A stretch of 51,555 bases of DNA from Saprospiraceae bacterium (GTDB taxonomy: Bacteria; Bacteroidota; Bacteroidia; Chitinophagales; Saprospiraceae), in contig JARGNR010000001.1 in assembly GCA_029212405.1 (NCBI GenBank), forward strand, positions 34,496 to 86,050, written 5' to 3'. The notes under the pieces are model-generated. The model worked only from the letters and a program-made list of their open reading frames with translations, did no database searches and was not told the origin of the DNA. The position numbers and the translations under genes are program-made. Positions 8,818 to 18,704 of this stretch are shown piece by piece. The stretch's first letter is position 1; every line of letters starts with the position of its first letter.

Positions 8818-9894
8818 ATGGACTTTCCATACAAAATCTATACACTAGGAGATGAAAAATATTTAGATGGCAAGGTAGGTTGGAGATGTCCTTCCAATAT
8901 TGCAATTGTAAAATACTGGGGGAAATATGGCATCCAAATGCCTAGAAATGCCTCGTTTTCATTCACACTATCCAACGCCCATACTGACACCTACATTACC
9001 TATAGCAAACAACCCAATGGAAAGGTATCTTTGGATTTTATGTTTGAGGGTAAAGAAAATCAGGCCTTTGCAGATAAAATAACGAAGTTTTTACATTCCA
9101 TTTCAGAATATATTCCAATCGTAAAAGATTTTCATTTTAAAATTGAAAGTTCAAATTCATTCCCACATTCATCAGGAATAGCATCTTCTGCTTCTTCAAT
9201 GGGGGCACTGGCATTATGCATTTGCAGTATTGAAGCAGAATTATTCGGAATTTCTCACGACGAAGAATTACGCCAAAAAGCGTCATATCTCGCCAGATTG
9301 GGAAGTGGTAGTGCAAGTAGAAGTCTTATGCCCTATTTCAGCACATGGGGAGAGCACCCAAAAATAAATGGTTCTTCTAATTTGTATGCGACAAGAACCG
9401 AAGGACTTCATTCCATTTTCCAGACGTTTCATGATGATATTCTCATTGTAAGTGCAAAAGAAAAATCAGTTTCATCAACTGCAGGCCATGCTCTCATGGA
9501 AAACAACGTCTATGCTCCTGCAAGGTATGCTCAAGCCAATCAAAGAGTCGAAGACCTTTTGGAAATAATGAAAACTGACAATGTTGATGCATTTGGAAAA
9601 ATTGCAGAAGATGAGGCCATGACATTACACGCTCTAATGATGTGTTCTGATCCATCCTACATTTTAATTGAACCGGGAACGCTACAAATGATAAAAGAGA
9701 TTCGGTCTTTTCGAGATAGGACCAAATTACCGATCTATTTCACCTTAGATGCAGGTCCCAATATTCATTTATTATATCCAGCATCGGTCAAAGGAGATGC
9801 CGAAATTCTTATAAATGACTACCTACTTCCTTTTACAGAAAATAATGTTGTTATAAAAGATAAAATCAGCAATGGCCCTAAACGTTTATTATAA
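8818..9894 (+). CDS. mvaD: Diphosphomevalonate decarboxylase
   Basis: Converts mevalonate 5-diphosphate to isopentenyl diphosphate with ATP, the last step of the classical mevalonate pathway, in the cytoplasm. The 358-residue protein has PSNIAIVKYWGK near residue 25, the GHMP phosphate loop HSSGIASSASSMGALALC near 120, RLGSGSASRSL near 160, and a C-terminal TLDAGPNIHLLYP with the catalytic-region Asp. The ATG at 8818 was chosen over a TTG four codons upstream because it gives the usual N terminus. The 3' end overlaps the rhodanese gene by 23 bases. Together with the mevalonate kinase at 1.9-2.8 kb it shows that this organism makes isoprenoids from mevalonate. Confidence 0.95.
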   Translation: MDFPYKIYTLGDEKYLDGKVGWRCPSNIAIVKYWGKYGIQMPRNASFSFTLSNAHTDTYITYSKQPNGKVSLDFMFEGKENQAFADKITKFLHSISEYIPIVKDFHFKIESSNSFPHSSGIASSASSMGALALCICSIEAELFGISHDEELRQKASYLARLGSGSASRSLMPYFSTWGEHPKINGSSNLYATRTEGLHSIFQTFHDDILIVSAKEKSVSSTAGHALMENNVYAPARYAQANQRVEDLLEIMKTDNVDAFGKIAEDEAMTLHALMMCSDPSYILIEPGTLQMIKEIRSFRDRTKLPIYFTLDAGPNIHLLYPASVKGDAEILINDYLLPFTENNVVIKDKISNGPKRLL

Positions 9895-10402
9895 GATTCT
9901 TATTTTATGGTGCATACTTGTTGCGCCTAGTTTTTCACAAGAAACTGTTATTCAATGTGTCAATCCTGAATTTGATCAACTGGTAGATCAATATCTTAAC
10001 TATTCTGTTCCTACTATCAGTGTAGCTGATGCATTTGAATCTAGAGATAAATTTATTTTTTTAGACGCACGAGAAACGAATGAATACAACACCTCCCACA
10101 TTGAAAAAGCAGTGCATATTGGCTATAATCATTTCAATATTGAAGCATTGAACTCCAAATTTGCAAAAGACACTCCACTTATTGTCTATTGTTCCATAGG
10201 ATACCGCAGTGAAAAAATTGGTGAAATCTTAAAAAAGAATGGTTTTCATAAGGTGTATAATTTGTATGGGTCAATATTCGAATGGGTGAATCAACATCAC
10301 CCCATTGTAGATAAGGGTGCAAAACCTACTGATCAACTGCATACCTATAATAAAAAGTGGGGCAAATGGGTGCAAGCTGAAAACATTCAAAAATCCTGGT
10401 AA
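9872..10402 (+). CDS. Exported rhodanese-domain protein
   Basis: A 176-residue protein with a hydrophobic signal segment (ILILWCILVAPSFSQ) and a single rhodanese domain. The active-site loop CSIGYRSEK starts at Cys107, and the family's LDARETNEYNTSHI (LDxRxxxEYxxxHI) is near residue 64. Rhodaneses transfer sulfane sulfur via the active cysteine, but many exported single-domain members have no known substrate. The gene overlaps the end of mvaD by 23 bases in another frame, which means tight coupling. It converges end to end with the DUF6427 gene: its TAA is immediately followed by that gene's stop on the other strand. Confidence 0.88.
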   Translation: MALNVYYKILILWCILVAPSFSQETVIQCVNPEFDQLVDQYLNYSVPTISVADAFESRDKFIFLDARETNEYNTSHIEKAVHIGYNHFNIEALNSKFAKDTPLIVYCSIGYRSEKIGEILKKNGFHKVYNLYGSIFEWVNQHHPIVDKGAKPTDQLHTYNKKWGKWVQAENIQKSW

Positions 10403-11374
10403 CTAGAGTAATCCAAAATTTAAGGTGAATAATAGAATGAGAACTCCCAAATGAATGAGTTCTTGTACTAAATTACTTTTGATTCGGATAAAATTAAAAC
10501 TTAAAAGAATAGACAAAGGAATGAATAGCATTAATGACTGGTTAGCATTAAGACTTGTATACATAAACAACATTAACAACTGAACCATCATAAACCAAAA
10601 TAGAATATCTATCTTTTTTTGGACCTGAATACTTTTCTTAACGGTATATTTCCCGTAACTCAAAACTGCAAAAATTGCAATTCCAACTATTATTAATACC
10701 TTGTATAACATCATACCTCTGAGATCAACCAATAACAATCTGGGAATAATACTTACTTTAGCTAATTCCGGTATAATTTCAATATCTATAAGATATAAAA
10801 TTCCAGAATATGCAAAAAGAACCAAAAGTATACCTGAACACATTTGCAATAACTCTTTGATTTTCATTGACCTCAAAACAAAAATCCCAATAAATCCTAA
10901 TAACAACAAAAATATATAGACAGGTACAATCAATCCTGCTACGGCAATAAAAAAGCCAACATCAAACAATATATCCGCCGATTTAGGTTTTTTATATGTA
11001 ATTGAAATTTGCCCTAAAGCAATTAAAACAAAGGTATTGCCAATCAAATAGGGGCTCAACATAGCATATTCAGGAAGAATGGATACTAACAATGCATAAA
11101 ACATACCCGGTAAAAGTGTAATTGGGTTAGACAGACGATGTTTTATTACCAATCTATTAATATACAAAACATGAAAATAGATCAAGACAATTGCAAAAAT
11201 ATTCTGTCCAATTCCAGATTCAAGAAAATTAAAAATAAATTTAGTGGTGAGTGTGTCAGATTCTTGAACCGTATACTTTAGTGGGTACAAAAGAGAATGT
11301 ATTCTAATGATTACTATATACGGCAGTAATAATAAGCTATTGAAAAATAAATTATTTTTAAAAATCCCAATCAC
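10403..11374 (-). CDS. DUF6427 multi-pass membrane protein
   Basis: A 323-residue integral membrane protein with about ten hydrophobic helices and very few charged residues outside loops. It opens MIGIFKNNLFFNSLLLLPY and contains the region NPITLLPGMFYALLVS, which resembles the DUF6427 family of Bacteroidota. Function is unknown. The frame starts with GTG at 11374; no better ATG precedes the first helix. A TAATTTTG box about 30 bases upstream is a fitting -7 element. Confidence 0.75.
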   Translation of the reverse strand: MIGIFKNNLFFNSLLLLPYIVIIRIHSLLYPLKYTVQESDTLTTKFIFNFLESGIGQNIFAIVLIYFHVLYINRLVIKHRLSNPITLLPGMFYALLVSILPEYAMLSPYLIGNTFVLIALGQISITYKKPKSADILFDVGFFIAVAGLIVPVYIFLLLLGFIGIFVLRSMKIKELLQMCSGILLVLFAYSGILYLIDIEIIPELAKVSIIPRLLLVDLRGMMLYKVLIIVGIAIFAVLSYGKYTVKKSIQVQKKIDILFWFMMVQLLMLFMYTSLNANQSLMLFIPLSILLSFNFIRIKSNLVQELIHLGVLILLFTLNFGLL

Positions 11375-11404
11375 AAATATTTGCTTTCATTGCATAGAAA
11401 ACCA

Positions 11405-11412
11405 CAAAATTA
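11405..11412 (-). promoter_or_regulatory. Candidate promoter -7 box of the DUF6427 gene
   Basis: Minus strand TAATTTTG matches TAnnTTTG and lies about 30 bases before the GTG start. The -33 TTG is not at the ideal spacing. Confidence 0.4.
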
Positions 11413-11668
11413 GTTTTTTAATGACAAATTGACTCTAAAAAGTAAAAGGATGATGACAATTATTCAGAAAATTTGTGTTGGTAAGCATTTTGCAGTTAAA
11501 AATGCTGTGAAATAGATTCACATAAAAACAAAAATTGCATGATGTCAATATATGGATTGAAGTTTTACATTTAGTATTGCTGATAAAAAATTATATATTG
11601 AAAACATCTTAGCAACCATTAAAATAAAGTGCAAATTTTCTCTTTAGAGAGGCTCAAAAATATAATAA

Positions 11669-14431
11669 ATGACATACGATAATTTTACTATAAAAGCTCA
11701 AGAAGCAATTTTAAAGTCTCAACAACTTGCTGGTGGATTTGATCAACAAGGGGTTGACACCGTTCACCTCATAAAAGGCATAATTGAAACCGACCCTAAA
11801 CTCTCCGAGTTTATCTTTAATAAATTGGGTATCAACATGGCCATATTAAAGAGAGACCTAAATAAGGCAATTGAGAAATATCCTACGGTTTCTAATATTG
11901 AAAAACAATATCTTACTAATGATGCAAATCAATCCTTAGCCAGAGCAAAAAAAATGCTTAAAGAATTTGGTGATGAGTTTATCTCACTCGAATTAATGAT
12001 GATGGGCATTATTACTGGAAAAGATAAAGGAGCAACCATATTAAAAGATCTAGGAGCAACTGAAAAGGATCTAAAAGCAGCTATCCTCGAATTAAGAAAG
12101 GGAAGAACAGTCACCGAACAATCTTCTGACACAGAATTTAACGCCTTACAGAAATTCGGAATCAATCTTAATGAACGAGCAGAATCTGGAAAACTGGATC
12201 CTATCATTGGGCGAGATGAAGAAATACGAAGAATCCTACATATCCTTTCTCGAAGGAAGAAAAATAATCCATTGATTATTGGTGAAGCTGGAGTCGGTAA
12301 AACTGCAATTGTGGAGGGTATTGCCTGGAGAATTGTAAAACAAGATATCCCAGAAAATCTAGCTTCCAAACAAATTTATGTACTGGATCTTGCAGCTTTA
12401 GTTGCTGGTGCCAAATACAAAGGTGAATTCGAAGAACGTCTAAAAGCAGTGGTAAAAGAAGTTGCTGCTTCTAATGGTGAAATCATTCTTTTTGTGGATG
12501 AAATACATACCTTAATTGGAGCTGGCGGTGGCAATGGAGCAATGGACGCCGCAAATATTTTAAAACCTGCATTGGCAAGAGGTGAATTACGAACCATCGG
12601 AGCTACTACGCTTGATGAGTATCAAAAGTACTTTGAAAAAGATAAAGCCTTAGTCCGTAGATTCCAGACCGTGTTGATTGACGAACCAAGTGTTGAGGAT
12701 ACCATCTCTATTTTAAGAGGAATACAAGAGAAATATGAAGTGTATCACAAAATGGATATTCTAGATGAAGCACTGATCGCTGCTGCAGAATTGTCCAATA
12801 GGTATATTTCTGAGCGTCAATTACCAGATAAAGCCATTGACCTTATTGATGAAGCAGCTGCAAAATTAAGACTGGAATTGGATTCTGTTCCAGAAGAAGT
12901 CGATGAATTGGAAAGAAAACTTCGCCAATTAGAAATAGAAAGGGAATTCATCAAAAGAGAAGGAGATGAGAAGAAATTGAAAAACATTACAGCCAACATT
13001 GAAAATGCTAAAGAAAAATTAGGTTCGACGAAAGCTGCTTGGAAAAGTGAAAAAGAAATTGTTGATACTATTCAAAATATAAAGAAAGAAATTGAAGAAC
13101 TCGAACACAACGCTGAAGTAGCTGAACGAGAAAGTAATTTTGAATTGGTAGCAAAAATCAGATATGGAAGCATCAAAGAGTTAGAAGCCAAATTAAAAGT
13201 TGCAGAAGAAAAATTGGACAACTTACCTGATGAGAGTAGATTTACCAATGAAGAGGTTACTGCCAACGATATCGCGGATGTTGTTTCAAAATGGACAGGG
13301 ATTCCGGTAAGTAAAATGTTGACCAAGGAAAAACAAAGGATGCTTCATTTGGAAGCAGAAATAGGCCAACGACTTATTGGTCAAAAAGAAGCAGTTGTTG
13401 CAGTTGCAGACGCCGTTAGAAGAAGTAGATCTGGCTTATCCGACCCTAAAAAACCAATAGGATCTTTTATATTTTTAGGTCCTACTGGAGTAGGTAAGAC
13501 AGAATTGGCAAAGTCTCTGGCCGAAGTACTTTTTGATGATGAGAATGCTATTACAAGAATCGACATGAGTGAGTTTCAGGAAAGGCATTCTGTAAGTAGA
13601 TTAGTAGGGGCGCCTCCCGGATATGTTGGGTACGATGAAGGAGGACAATTGACAGAAGCAGTTAGAAGAAAACCATACTCTATCATTCTATTGGATGAAA
13701 TCGAAAAAGCCCACCCAGACACCTTCAACATTTTACTCCAAGTACTGGATGATGGAAGATTGACAGACAATAAAGGTCGAGTTGCAAATTTTAAAAATAC
13801 CATCATTATTATGACTTCCAATATGGGAGCTGAGGTCATTCTTGAAAATTTTGAAGACCTTGATGCTTTGGGTGACAAGCATAAAACAGAAATCATTGAC
13901 ACTACCAAATTGGAAGTTTTTGAAGCGCTAAAGGAAAACTTGCGTCCAGAGTTTCTAAATAGAATTGATGAAAAAATTATGTTCCTTCCACTCAACAGAG
14001 ATGAAATAAAGCAGATTGCTGGTCTAATGCTAAGGAAAGTTAAAAAGAATTTAGCAAAACAAGAATTAACTATTGAATTGAGTGACAGTGCAATGAATCT
14101 ATTGTCTGACTTGGGTTATGATCCTCAATTTGGTGCAAGACCACTAAAAAGAGTGATTGAGAAAGAAATTGTCAATCAATTGGCTAAAGAAGTTCTTTCT
14201 GGAAGATTTGCTCCTGGTGAAACGATTTTTGTCAATACTGATCCAAAAGGATTTACATTCTCTGAAATTGAAGTGGAAAGCAATGGCTCTCCTGTTGTAG
14301 AAAAAAAGCAGCATGTAACAAAATCAAAAGCAAGTCAAGTAGATGAACTCAATAAAGCTGCCGAAGATTTGAATGATGCCATTGATGATATAGAAGGAGA
14401 AGCTCCTGATGTTGACCCTTCAAACAATTAA
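11669..14431 (+). CDS. clpB: ATP-dependent disaggregase chaperone ClpB
   Basis: Hexameric AAA+ chaperone that pulls proteins out of aggregates together with the DnaK system. The 920-residue protein has the N-terminal Clp repeat domain (residues ~1-145), NBD1 with Walker A GEAGVGKT (205-212) and Walker B LFVDEIHTL, a coiled-coil middle domain rich in Glu/Lys (~405-530), and NBD2 with Walker A GPTGVGKT (604-611) and ILLDEIEKAH, ending in the GARPLKRVIEKEI sensor-2 region. The middle domain distinguishes it from ClpA/ClpC. It carries an acidic tail of about 50 residues beyond the usual end (DELNKAAEDLNDAIDDIEG), which is not part of the core fold. The 294-base upstream gap has a weak inverted repeat (AGCATTT/AAATGCT, 11484-11506) but no recognised heat-shock element. 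Confidence 0.97.
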   Translation: MTYDNFTIKAQEAILKSQQLAGGFDQQGVDTVHLIKGIIETDPKLSEFIFNKLGINMAILKRDLNKAIEKYPTVSNIEKQYLTNDANQSLARAKKMLKEFGDEFISLELMMMGIITGKDKGATILKDLGATEKDLKAAILELRKGRTVTEQSSDTEFNALQKFGINLNERAESGKLDPIIGRDEEIRRILHILSRRKKNNPLIIGEAGVGKTAIVEGIAWRIVKQDIPENLASKQIYVLDLAALVAGAKYKGEFEERLKAVVKEVAASNGEIILFVDEIHTLIGAGGGNGAMDAANILKPALARGELRTIGATTLDEYQKYFEKDKALVRRFQTVLIDEPSVEDTISILRGIQEKYEVYHKMDILDEALIAAAELSNRYISERQLPDKAIDLIDEAAAKLRLELDSVPEEVDELERKLRQLEIEREFIKREGDEKKLKNITANIENAKEKLGSTKAAWKSEKEIVDTIQNIKKEIEELEHNAEVAERESNFELVAKIRYGSIKELEAKLKVAEEKLDNLPDESRFTNEEVTANDIADVVSKWTGIPVSKMLTKEKQRMLHLEAEIGQRLIGQKEAVVAVADAVRRSRSGLSDPKKPIGSFIFLGPTGVGKTELAKSLAEVLFDDENAITRIDMSEFQERHSVSRLVGAPPGYVGYDEGGQLTEAVRRKPYSIILLDEIEKAHPDTFNILLQVLDDGRLTDNKGRVANFKNTIIIMTSNMGAEVILENFEDLDALGDKHKTEIIDTTKLEVFEALKENLRPEFLNRIDEKIMFLPLNRDEIKQIAGLMLRKVKKNLAKQELTIELSDSAMNLLSDLGYDPQFGARPLKRVIEKEIVNQLAKEVLSGRFAPGETIFVNTDPKGFTFSEIEVESNGSPVVEKKQHVTKSKASQVDELNKAAEDLNDAIDDIEGEAPDVDPSNN

Positions 14432-14440
14432 ATTAATTGC

Positions 14441-14470
14441 AATAGGTCCAGAGTTCTTTCTGGGCCTATT
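14441..14470. terminator. Hairpin between convergent clpB and LytTR genes
   Basis: Twelve-pair stem (AATAGGTCCAGA with TCTGGGCCTATT, one T-G pair) with a six-base loop. It lacks a long T run, so it may act weakly or in both directions. The 3' arm includes the stop codon of the LytTR gene. Confidence 0.5.
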
Positions 14471-15230
14471 CTAACCAATTTCGGAAATCAGGAGTTCTAC
14501 TGGCACTCGTATACAATTTCTCTTTTGTACCCAGCATTGAAATAAGCATCTTGTTTTTAAAATGAGTCTCGATCTTTTCGATCCAATCTATATTTATTAT
14601 CTCACTTCTATTAATTTGAAAAAACTGTTTTGGATTTAGTGTTTCCATCAGTTTGTGAATACTTGAATTGATAATATGCTTCTTACCTTCTTTGTCCATC
14701 GCTACAATGAAATCACCTTGAGATTGAAAAAAAATAATATCATAAATAGAAAGCAAAAATAACCCATTGGCTTTTTTAATCGTAAATCGAGTTTTATATG
14801 CGGTACTTTTATCTTCCACCAAAAGCTTCAATTCACTAAGTAATGAATCCGATATGGACAGGGCTTCTTTTTTTTCAAACAACAATTGATATTTACTCCA
14901 TGCCTCTTTAAATTGAAACTCATCATAGGGCTTAAGCAAATAGGCTATTCCGTTTACTTTGAAGGCCTTCAAGATAAATTGATCATAAGCAGTACAAAAT
15001 ATGATTGGACATTTAATTTTCACAGAATCAAAAATTGAAAAAACATTGCCATCCAATAATTCAATATCTGAAAATATAATATCGATTTTTTGAGAAGATT
15101 TTAAATACTCAACTACCTCAGAAATACTTCTTAACCATGTGACAACCACATCTTTCCCAACAAAGTCTCTGATATAACTCTTTAGTTTTTCTCCTGCCAA
15201 TTGTTCATCCTCTATAACTAAAATATTCAT
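14466..15230 (-). CDS. LytTR-family response regulator
   Basis: A 254-residue two-component regulator. The receiver domain has the acidic pair E7/D8 (VIEDEQ), phospho-acceptor Asp55 (IIFSDIELLDG), Thr80 and Lys100 (LLKPYD), all intact. A LytTR DNA-binding domain occupies about residues 150-254 (KANGLFLLSIYDIIFFQSQ and FQINRSEIINIDWI are typical). It is 6 bases downstream of its LytS-type kinase gene, which itself follows an outer-membrane barrel gene, so the three form one transcription unit. Targets are unknown; autoregulation of the barrel gene is a reasonable guess. Confidence 0.93.
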   Translation of the reverse strand: MNILVIEDEQLAGEKLKSYIRDFVGKDVVVTWLRSISEVVEYLKSSQKIDIIFSDIELLDGNVFSIFDSVKIKCPIIFCTAYDQFILKAFKVNGIAYLLKPYDEFQFKEAWSKYQLLFEKKEALSISDSLLSELKLLVEDKSTAYKTRFTIKKANGLFLLSIYDIIFFQSQGDFIVAMDKEGKKHIINSSIHKLMETLNPKQFFQINRSEIINIDWIEKIETHFKNKMLISMLGTKEKLYTSASRTPDFRNWLE

Positions 15231-15236
15231 CGTTCT

Positions 15237-16238
15237 TTATTCTATCAATGGAATTAAAGGCAAGGAGATGCGATACATCTCTTCATCTTCATAAATGATT
15301 ACATTTTGATCATAAAGAAGATTGTACCTCGTTTTTAAATTTTCCAAGCCTGTCCCTAAATTCATATGCTTCTTTTTAAGTCGCTTTTGGTTTGTACAGA
15401 TTATTTGTGAATCTGAAAGTTGGATTTGAGTAATCAATGGATTTTCAATACTTCCAATATTATGTTTGACTACATTTTCTAGAATCAACTGTAAAGATGC
15501 AGGAGGAACTAAATGGGTCTTTCCACTTTGACTGGTTTTGTCAACTTTAAACACAAACGAATCCCCGTATCTTTGTTTTAATAGATAGATGTAATTTTCA
15601 GCAAATGCCATTTCTTCTTCCAATGTTACCACATCTTTGTCTTTTGAATTAATTAGGTGGCGATAAAGTAAGGCAAGTTTATTCACATACCGTTTCGCTT
15701 CATTTGGGTTCACATCGATTAATTCATCCAACGAATTTAAATTGTTAAATAAAAAATGAGGATCAATTTGAGATTGTAAGGCGCGCAATTCATTGGACTT
15801 GGTTTCTGCTTTTAATTTTAAAATATCTTGCTGTCCTTCGAAATATTTCTTCGCCAATAAAATCCCTCCTAAAATCCCCATAGACTGTCCTCCAGATACA
15901 ATCTCATCTCCAATAAACTCAAGCCAAGACTCTGGAATACGCCAACTCCAAATCAAACCATATCCAAAAAAATATGCCATGGCTTCCGCTAGTAGCAAAA
16001 CAAACATCCAGGTAAAAAAACGAAGGTATTTTCTCTTCGATAGATATCTGGGTGCTAGGAAATAAACTACAACAATACTCACCGCAGTAATAATTAATAC
16101 ATCAACAACTGATAATTTTATTGCTTTAGGCAACGACATATGGGAGATGTAATCAGACACAACAATGGGAAGAGCCATTATCCAAAAACCGATAATGACC
16201 CACCAATCTGACTTATTTATTCCTTCCAAAAAATTCAT
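15237..16238 (-). CDS. LytS/YehU-type sensor histidine kinase
   Basis: Membrane sensor kinase partner of the LytTR regulator just downstream. From the ATG at 16238 it has 333 residues: four hydrophobic segments between residues ~11 and 130, then a His_kinase domain (PF06580) with phospho-acceptor His161 in IDPHFLFNNLNSL, the ENVVKHN N-box, and GTGLENLKTRYNLLY as the G-box. A longer frame opens at a TTG at 16346, but that would overlap the upstream barrel gene by 83 bases and adds a charged stretch with no family match; the ATG falls 26 bases after that gene's stop. It has no periplasmic sensor domain, so the signal is probably sensed in the membrane. Confidence 0.9.
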   Translation of the reverse strand: MNFLEGINKSDWWVIIGFWIMALPIVVSDYISHMSLPKAIKLSVVDVLIITAVSIVVVYFLAPRYLSKRKYLRFFTWMFVLLLAEAMAYFFGYGLIWSWRIPESWLEFIGDEIVSGGQSMGILGGILLAKKYFEGQQDILKLKAETKSNELRALQSQIDPHFLFNNLNSLDELIDVNPNEAKRYVNKLALLYRHLINSKDKDVVTLEEEMAFAENYIYLLKQRYGDSFVFKVDKTSQSGKTHLVPPASLQLILENVVKHNIGSIENPLITQIQLSDSQIICTNQKRLKKKHMNLGTGLENLKTRYNLLYDQNVIIYEDEEMYRISLPLIPLIE

Positions 16239-16263
16239 ATTCTCATTAATTCTCAACAAAGAG

Positions 16264-18651
16264 TTATTTATCCTCAGAAGCTCTTTGAATGATAGATGAT
16301 GCTCTACCTTGTCGTTTCTCTTTCTTTTTAAGATGTTGGTTACCAAACGTATAGCTCACTCTCATTTCTACTACATTGATTTCCCATTGCGACTGCATAG
16401 TTGCTTGCATATTTGCAAAATTTAAATTTCCGTTCCAATATCTGTAAATTGGATCAGACCAACTTAAGTTTACACTCAATTTATCATCTAATAACTTTTT
16501 TTGCACTCCAAATTCACTTCCATACATATGACCAAAATCAATTATCCCATCTTGTCCTCCAGATACATACCAGCCCGAAGCCTCTGCTGAAAGTCCCAAT
16601 GGCAATTGGAACTTTACTTGAATAAACGAAGTAATACTCAATTTACTCCGATCGAACGTTTCATTTAAATACTCAGAATCATATTTATTATAATTTGCAA
16701 TCACTCCAGTATATCCAGTAATTCCTGGTATAAACATTTCTAGTGGTAAAAATAAGCTGCCATTATATTGTTTCAAATTATCCAAATTCACATTCGTTGC
16801 TGACGCTTCTCCTGTATCATCATTTTGCTCCGTCACATACACAATAGCATCTTTTGTATCTCGATATTCAAGGTTAAAAAAGGGTTGACCATCGTAGGTA
16901 AGCGTAAATTTGCTGCTATGTGTCAATTCTGGAAGTAAATTGGTATTTCCACGTTCAGAAGTAAGTGGATCCAATGCAAGTACAAAAGGATTTAAAGTAG
17001 TATAATTAGGTCTGTTAATCCTATAGCTATACGCTAATGCGGCAGAAATTGGCCCCGAAATTTTCTTAGAAATACTTGCACTCGGGAATAACTTCTCTAC
17101 ATCTCTGTTTAACGTAGAATCTATTGTAATCGAATATCCTATTGATCGACTATCCTCGTACCTTAAACCCGCCGTTACATTCCAATCTTTTGAACTATAA
17201 TTCAATTTTGTGTACAACGCTCCAATTGTTTCATCGAATAGATAGTGATTGCTTTCATCTTCATTAAAATTCCATTCCCCTTCTTTCAAAAACTCACTTC
17301 TGAAATTATTATCAATCGATGCATCTGTATATTTTGCACCTGTTTTGAATTCAATTGATTTACTCAATGGCAACGTATAGTCCAATTGCCCAACCCAAAA
17401 TTTTGTCAATCCTGGTTGATCATATTTAGTATCTAAAAAATTATTGGACCGCCCATCTTGCTCCTCACTTGTAATCAAATTGCTTTTTTCTGTATCAAAT
17501 TGAGAGATATTTAAATCCAACTCTAGTTTTTGTCCATTTGTATCCAATTTGATTGTATAATAGGCATCGCCTGACAAAAACTCCCATCCTCTATCTACTG
17601 CATTTGTAGTATTGAATGTTCGATTTTCATCTTCAAATGGTGATATGATTTTGGATAGGTTAGTTTGGATTCGATCTCCCTCCGAACTTGATCTCTTTAG
17701 ACTTAACCCAACTTCCTGTTTTTTACTTATATAATAATCTGCACCTACATTAATACGTAAGGTAGTTGGATCAAATGGAATCGAATTTTGCTGATTGTAA
17801 ACCGTTTCCCCTATCGTTCGATCCAATAAAAATCTTTCATTGCTTTTGTTGTTACTGATACCTGCATTCCCATAAACATTCAAAAATCCCTGCCGATAAC
17901 TCAGGTTCATCCCTACACTCCTTTTAGAAGTCTCACCTTTTCCTACTCCTGCAAACACATTTCCATTTATGCCATACATTTTATTGCTTTTAAGTACAAT
18001 ATTTATAATTGGACCAGTACCCGCAGCCTCAAATTCTGCTCCAGGTTGAGTTATTACTTCTATCTTTTCAATATTATCACTAGGCATTTCTCTTAACAAT
18101 GATTCCATATCTAAATATTGAGTACTTCTGCCATTGATAAGAATGGTCACACTTGAATTCCCTGCCATATTTAATTTACCATTCACAACAATCATCCCAG
18201 GCACTTTTTTCATAACATCTAATAAACTACCATTTACCGAGGTAAGACTTTTAGCAACATTCACCACTAATCTATCCGCCTTCTGCTCCAAGAGCGGCAC
18301 ACGTGCAGTAATTTCAACTGTATTGAGTAAATTAGTCTCTTCTACCATATTCATGTCCAAAATAATAGACTCATTTTCTAATTGAAACGATTCTGAGATC
18401 AAGTCTACATAGGACAGCATCAATGCTTCCAAATAATAACTTCCGTTTTGAATTGCTTCCATCTGGTATGTTCCATTTGCATCTGTCGCTATTACAGTAA
18501 CAGTATTGCTATCAGGTAAAGAATGTAAGACTACATTCACATAACCCAAAGGACCGTTTTCATCTGTGATTGTTCCACTGATTGTTGATTGACAAATGCA
18601 TTGACAAATTATAGAAATTGAAAGTAGCGCAGTTAATTGAATTGTTTTCAT
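16264..18651 (-). CDS. Outer-membrane beta-barrel protein, TonB-receptor-like (PF14905 type)
   Basis: A 795-residue exported protein from the ATG at 18651, chosen because the signal peptide MKTIQLTALLSISIICQ begins there; an upstream in-frame ATG would add 17 residues. Domain order: carboxypeptidase-regulatory-like beta domain (~20-105), plug-like domain (~115-215, with VTILINGRSTQYLDMESLL and EVITQPGAEFEAAGTGPI), then a large C-terminal barrel with alternating aromatic strands ending near VVEMRVSYTFGN and a basic tail. This matches the outer-membrane beta-barrel family often annotated as TonB-dependent receptors. No SusD partner is next to it; instead it is followed by a LytS/LytTR pair. Substrate is unknown. 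Confidence 0.88.
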   Translation of the reverse strand: MKTIQLTALLSISIICQCICQSTISGTITDENGPLGYVNVVLHSLPDSNTVTVIATDANGTYQMEAIQNGSYYLEALMLSYVDLISESFQLENESIILDMNMVEETNLLNTVEITARVPLLEQKADRLVVNVAKSLTSVNGSLLDVMKKVPGMIVVNGKLNMAGNSSVTILINGRSTQYLDMESLLREMPSDNIEKIEVITQPGAEFEAAGTGPIINIVLKSNKMYGINGNVFAGVGKGETSKRSVGMNLSYRQGFLNVYGNAGISNNKSNERFLLDRTIGETVYNQQNSIPFDPTTLRINVGADYYISKKQEVGLSLKRSSSEGDRIQTNLSKIISPFEDENRTFNTTNAVDRGWEFLSGDAYYTIKLDTNGQKLELDLNISQFDTEKSNLITSEEQDGRSNNFLDTKYDQPGLTKFWVGQLDYTLPLSKSIEFKTGAKYTDASIDNNFRSEFLKEGEWNFNEDESNHYLFDETIGALYTKLNYSSKDWNVTAGLRYEDSRSIGYSITIDSTLNRDVEKLFPSASISKKISGPISAALAYSYRINRPNYTTLNPFVLALDPLTSERGNTNLLPELTHSSKFTLTYDGQPFFNLEYRDTKDAIVYVTEQNDDTGEASATNVNLDNLKQYNGSLFLPLEMFIPGITGYTGVIANYNKYDSEYLNETFDRSKLSITSFIQVKFQLPLGLSAEASGWYVSGGQDGIIDFGHMYGSEFGVQKKLLDDKLSVNLSWSDPIYRYWNGNLNFANMQATMQSQWEINVVEMRVSYTFGNQHLKKKEKRQGRASSIIQRASEDK

Positions 18652-18704
18652 AGCTTTTTTAGTTATTGGATAACTTGAAAGCATTCTCTCAGTGTCTCTC
18701 AACA

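Noticed and set aside
16239-16346. TTG-initiated longer start of the LytS-type kinase
   Set aside because: Would overlap the barrel gene by 83 bases; the ATG after that gene's stop is a better fit.
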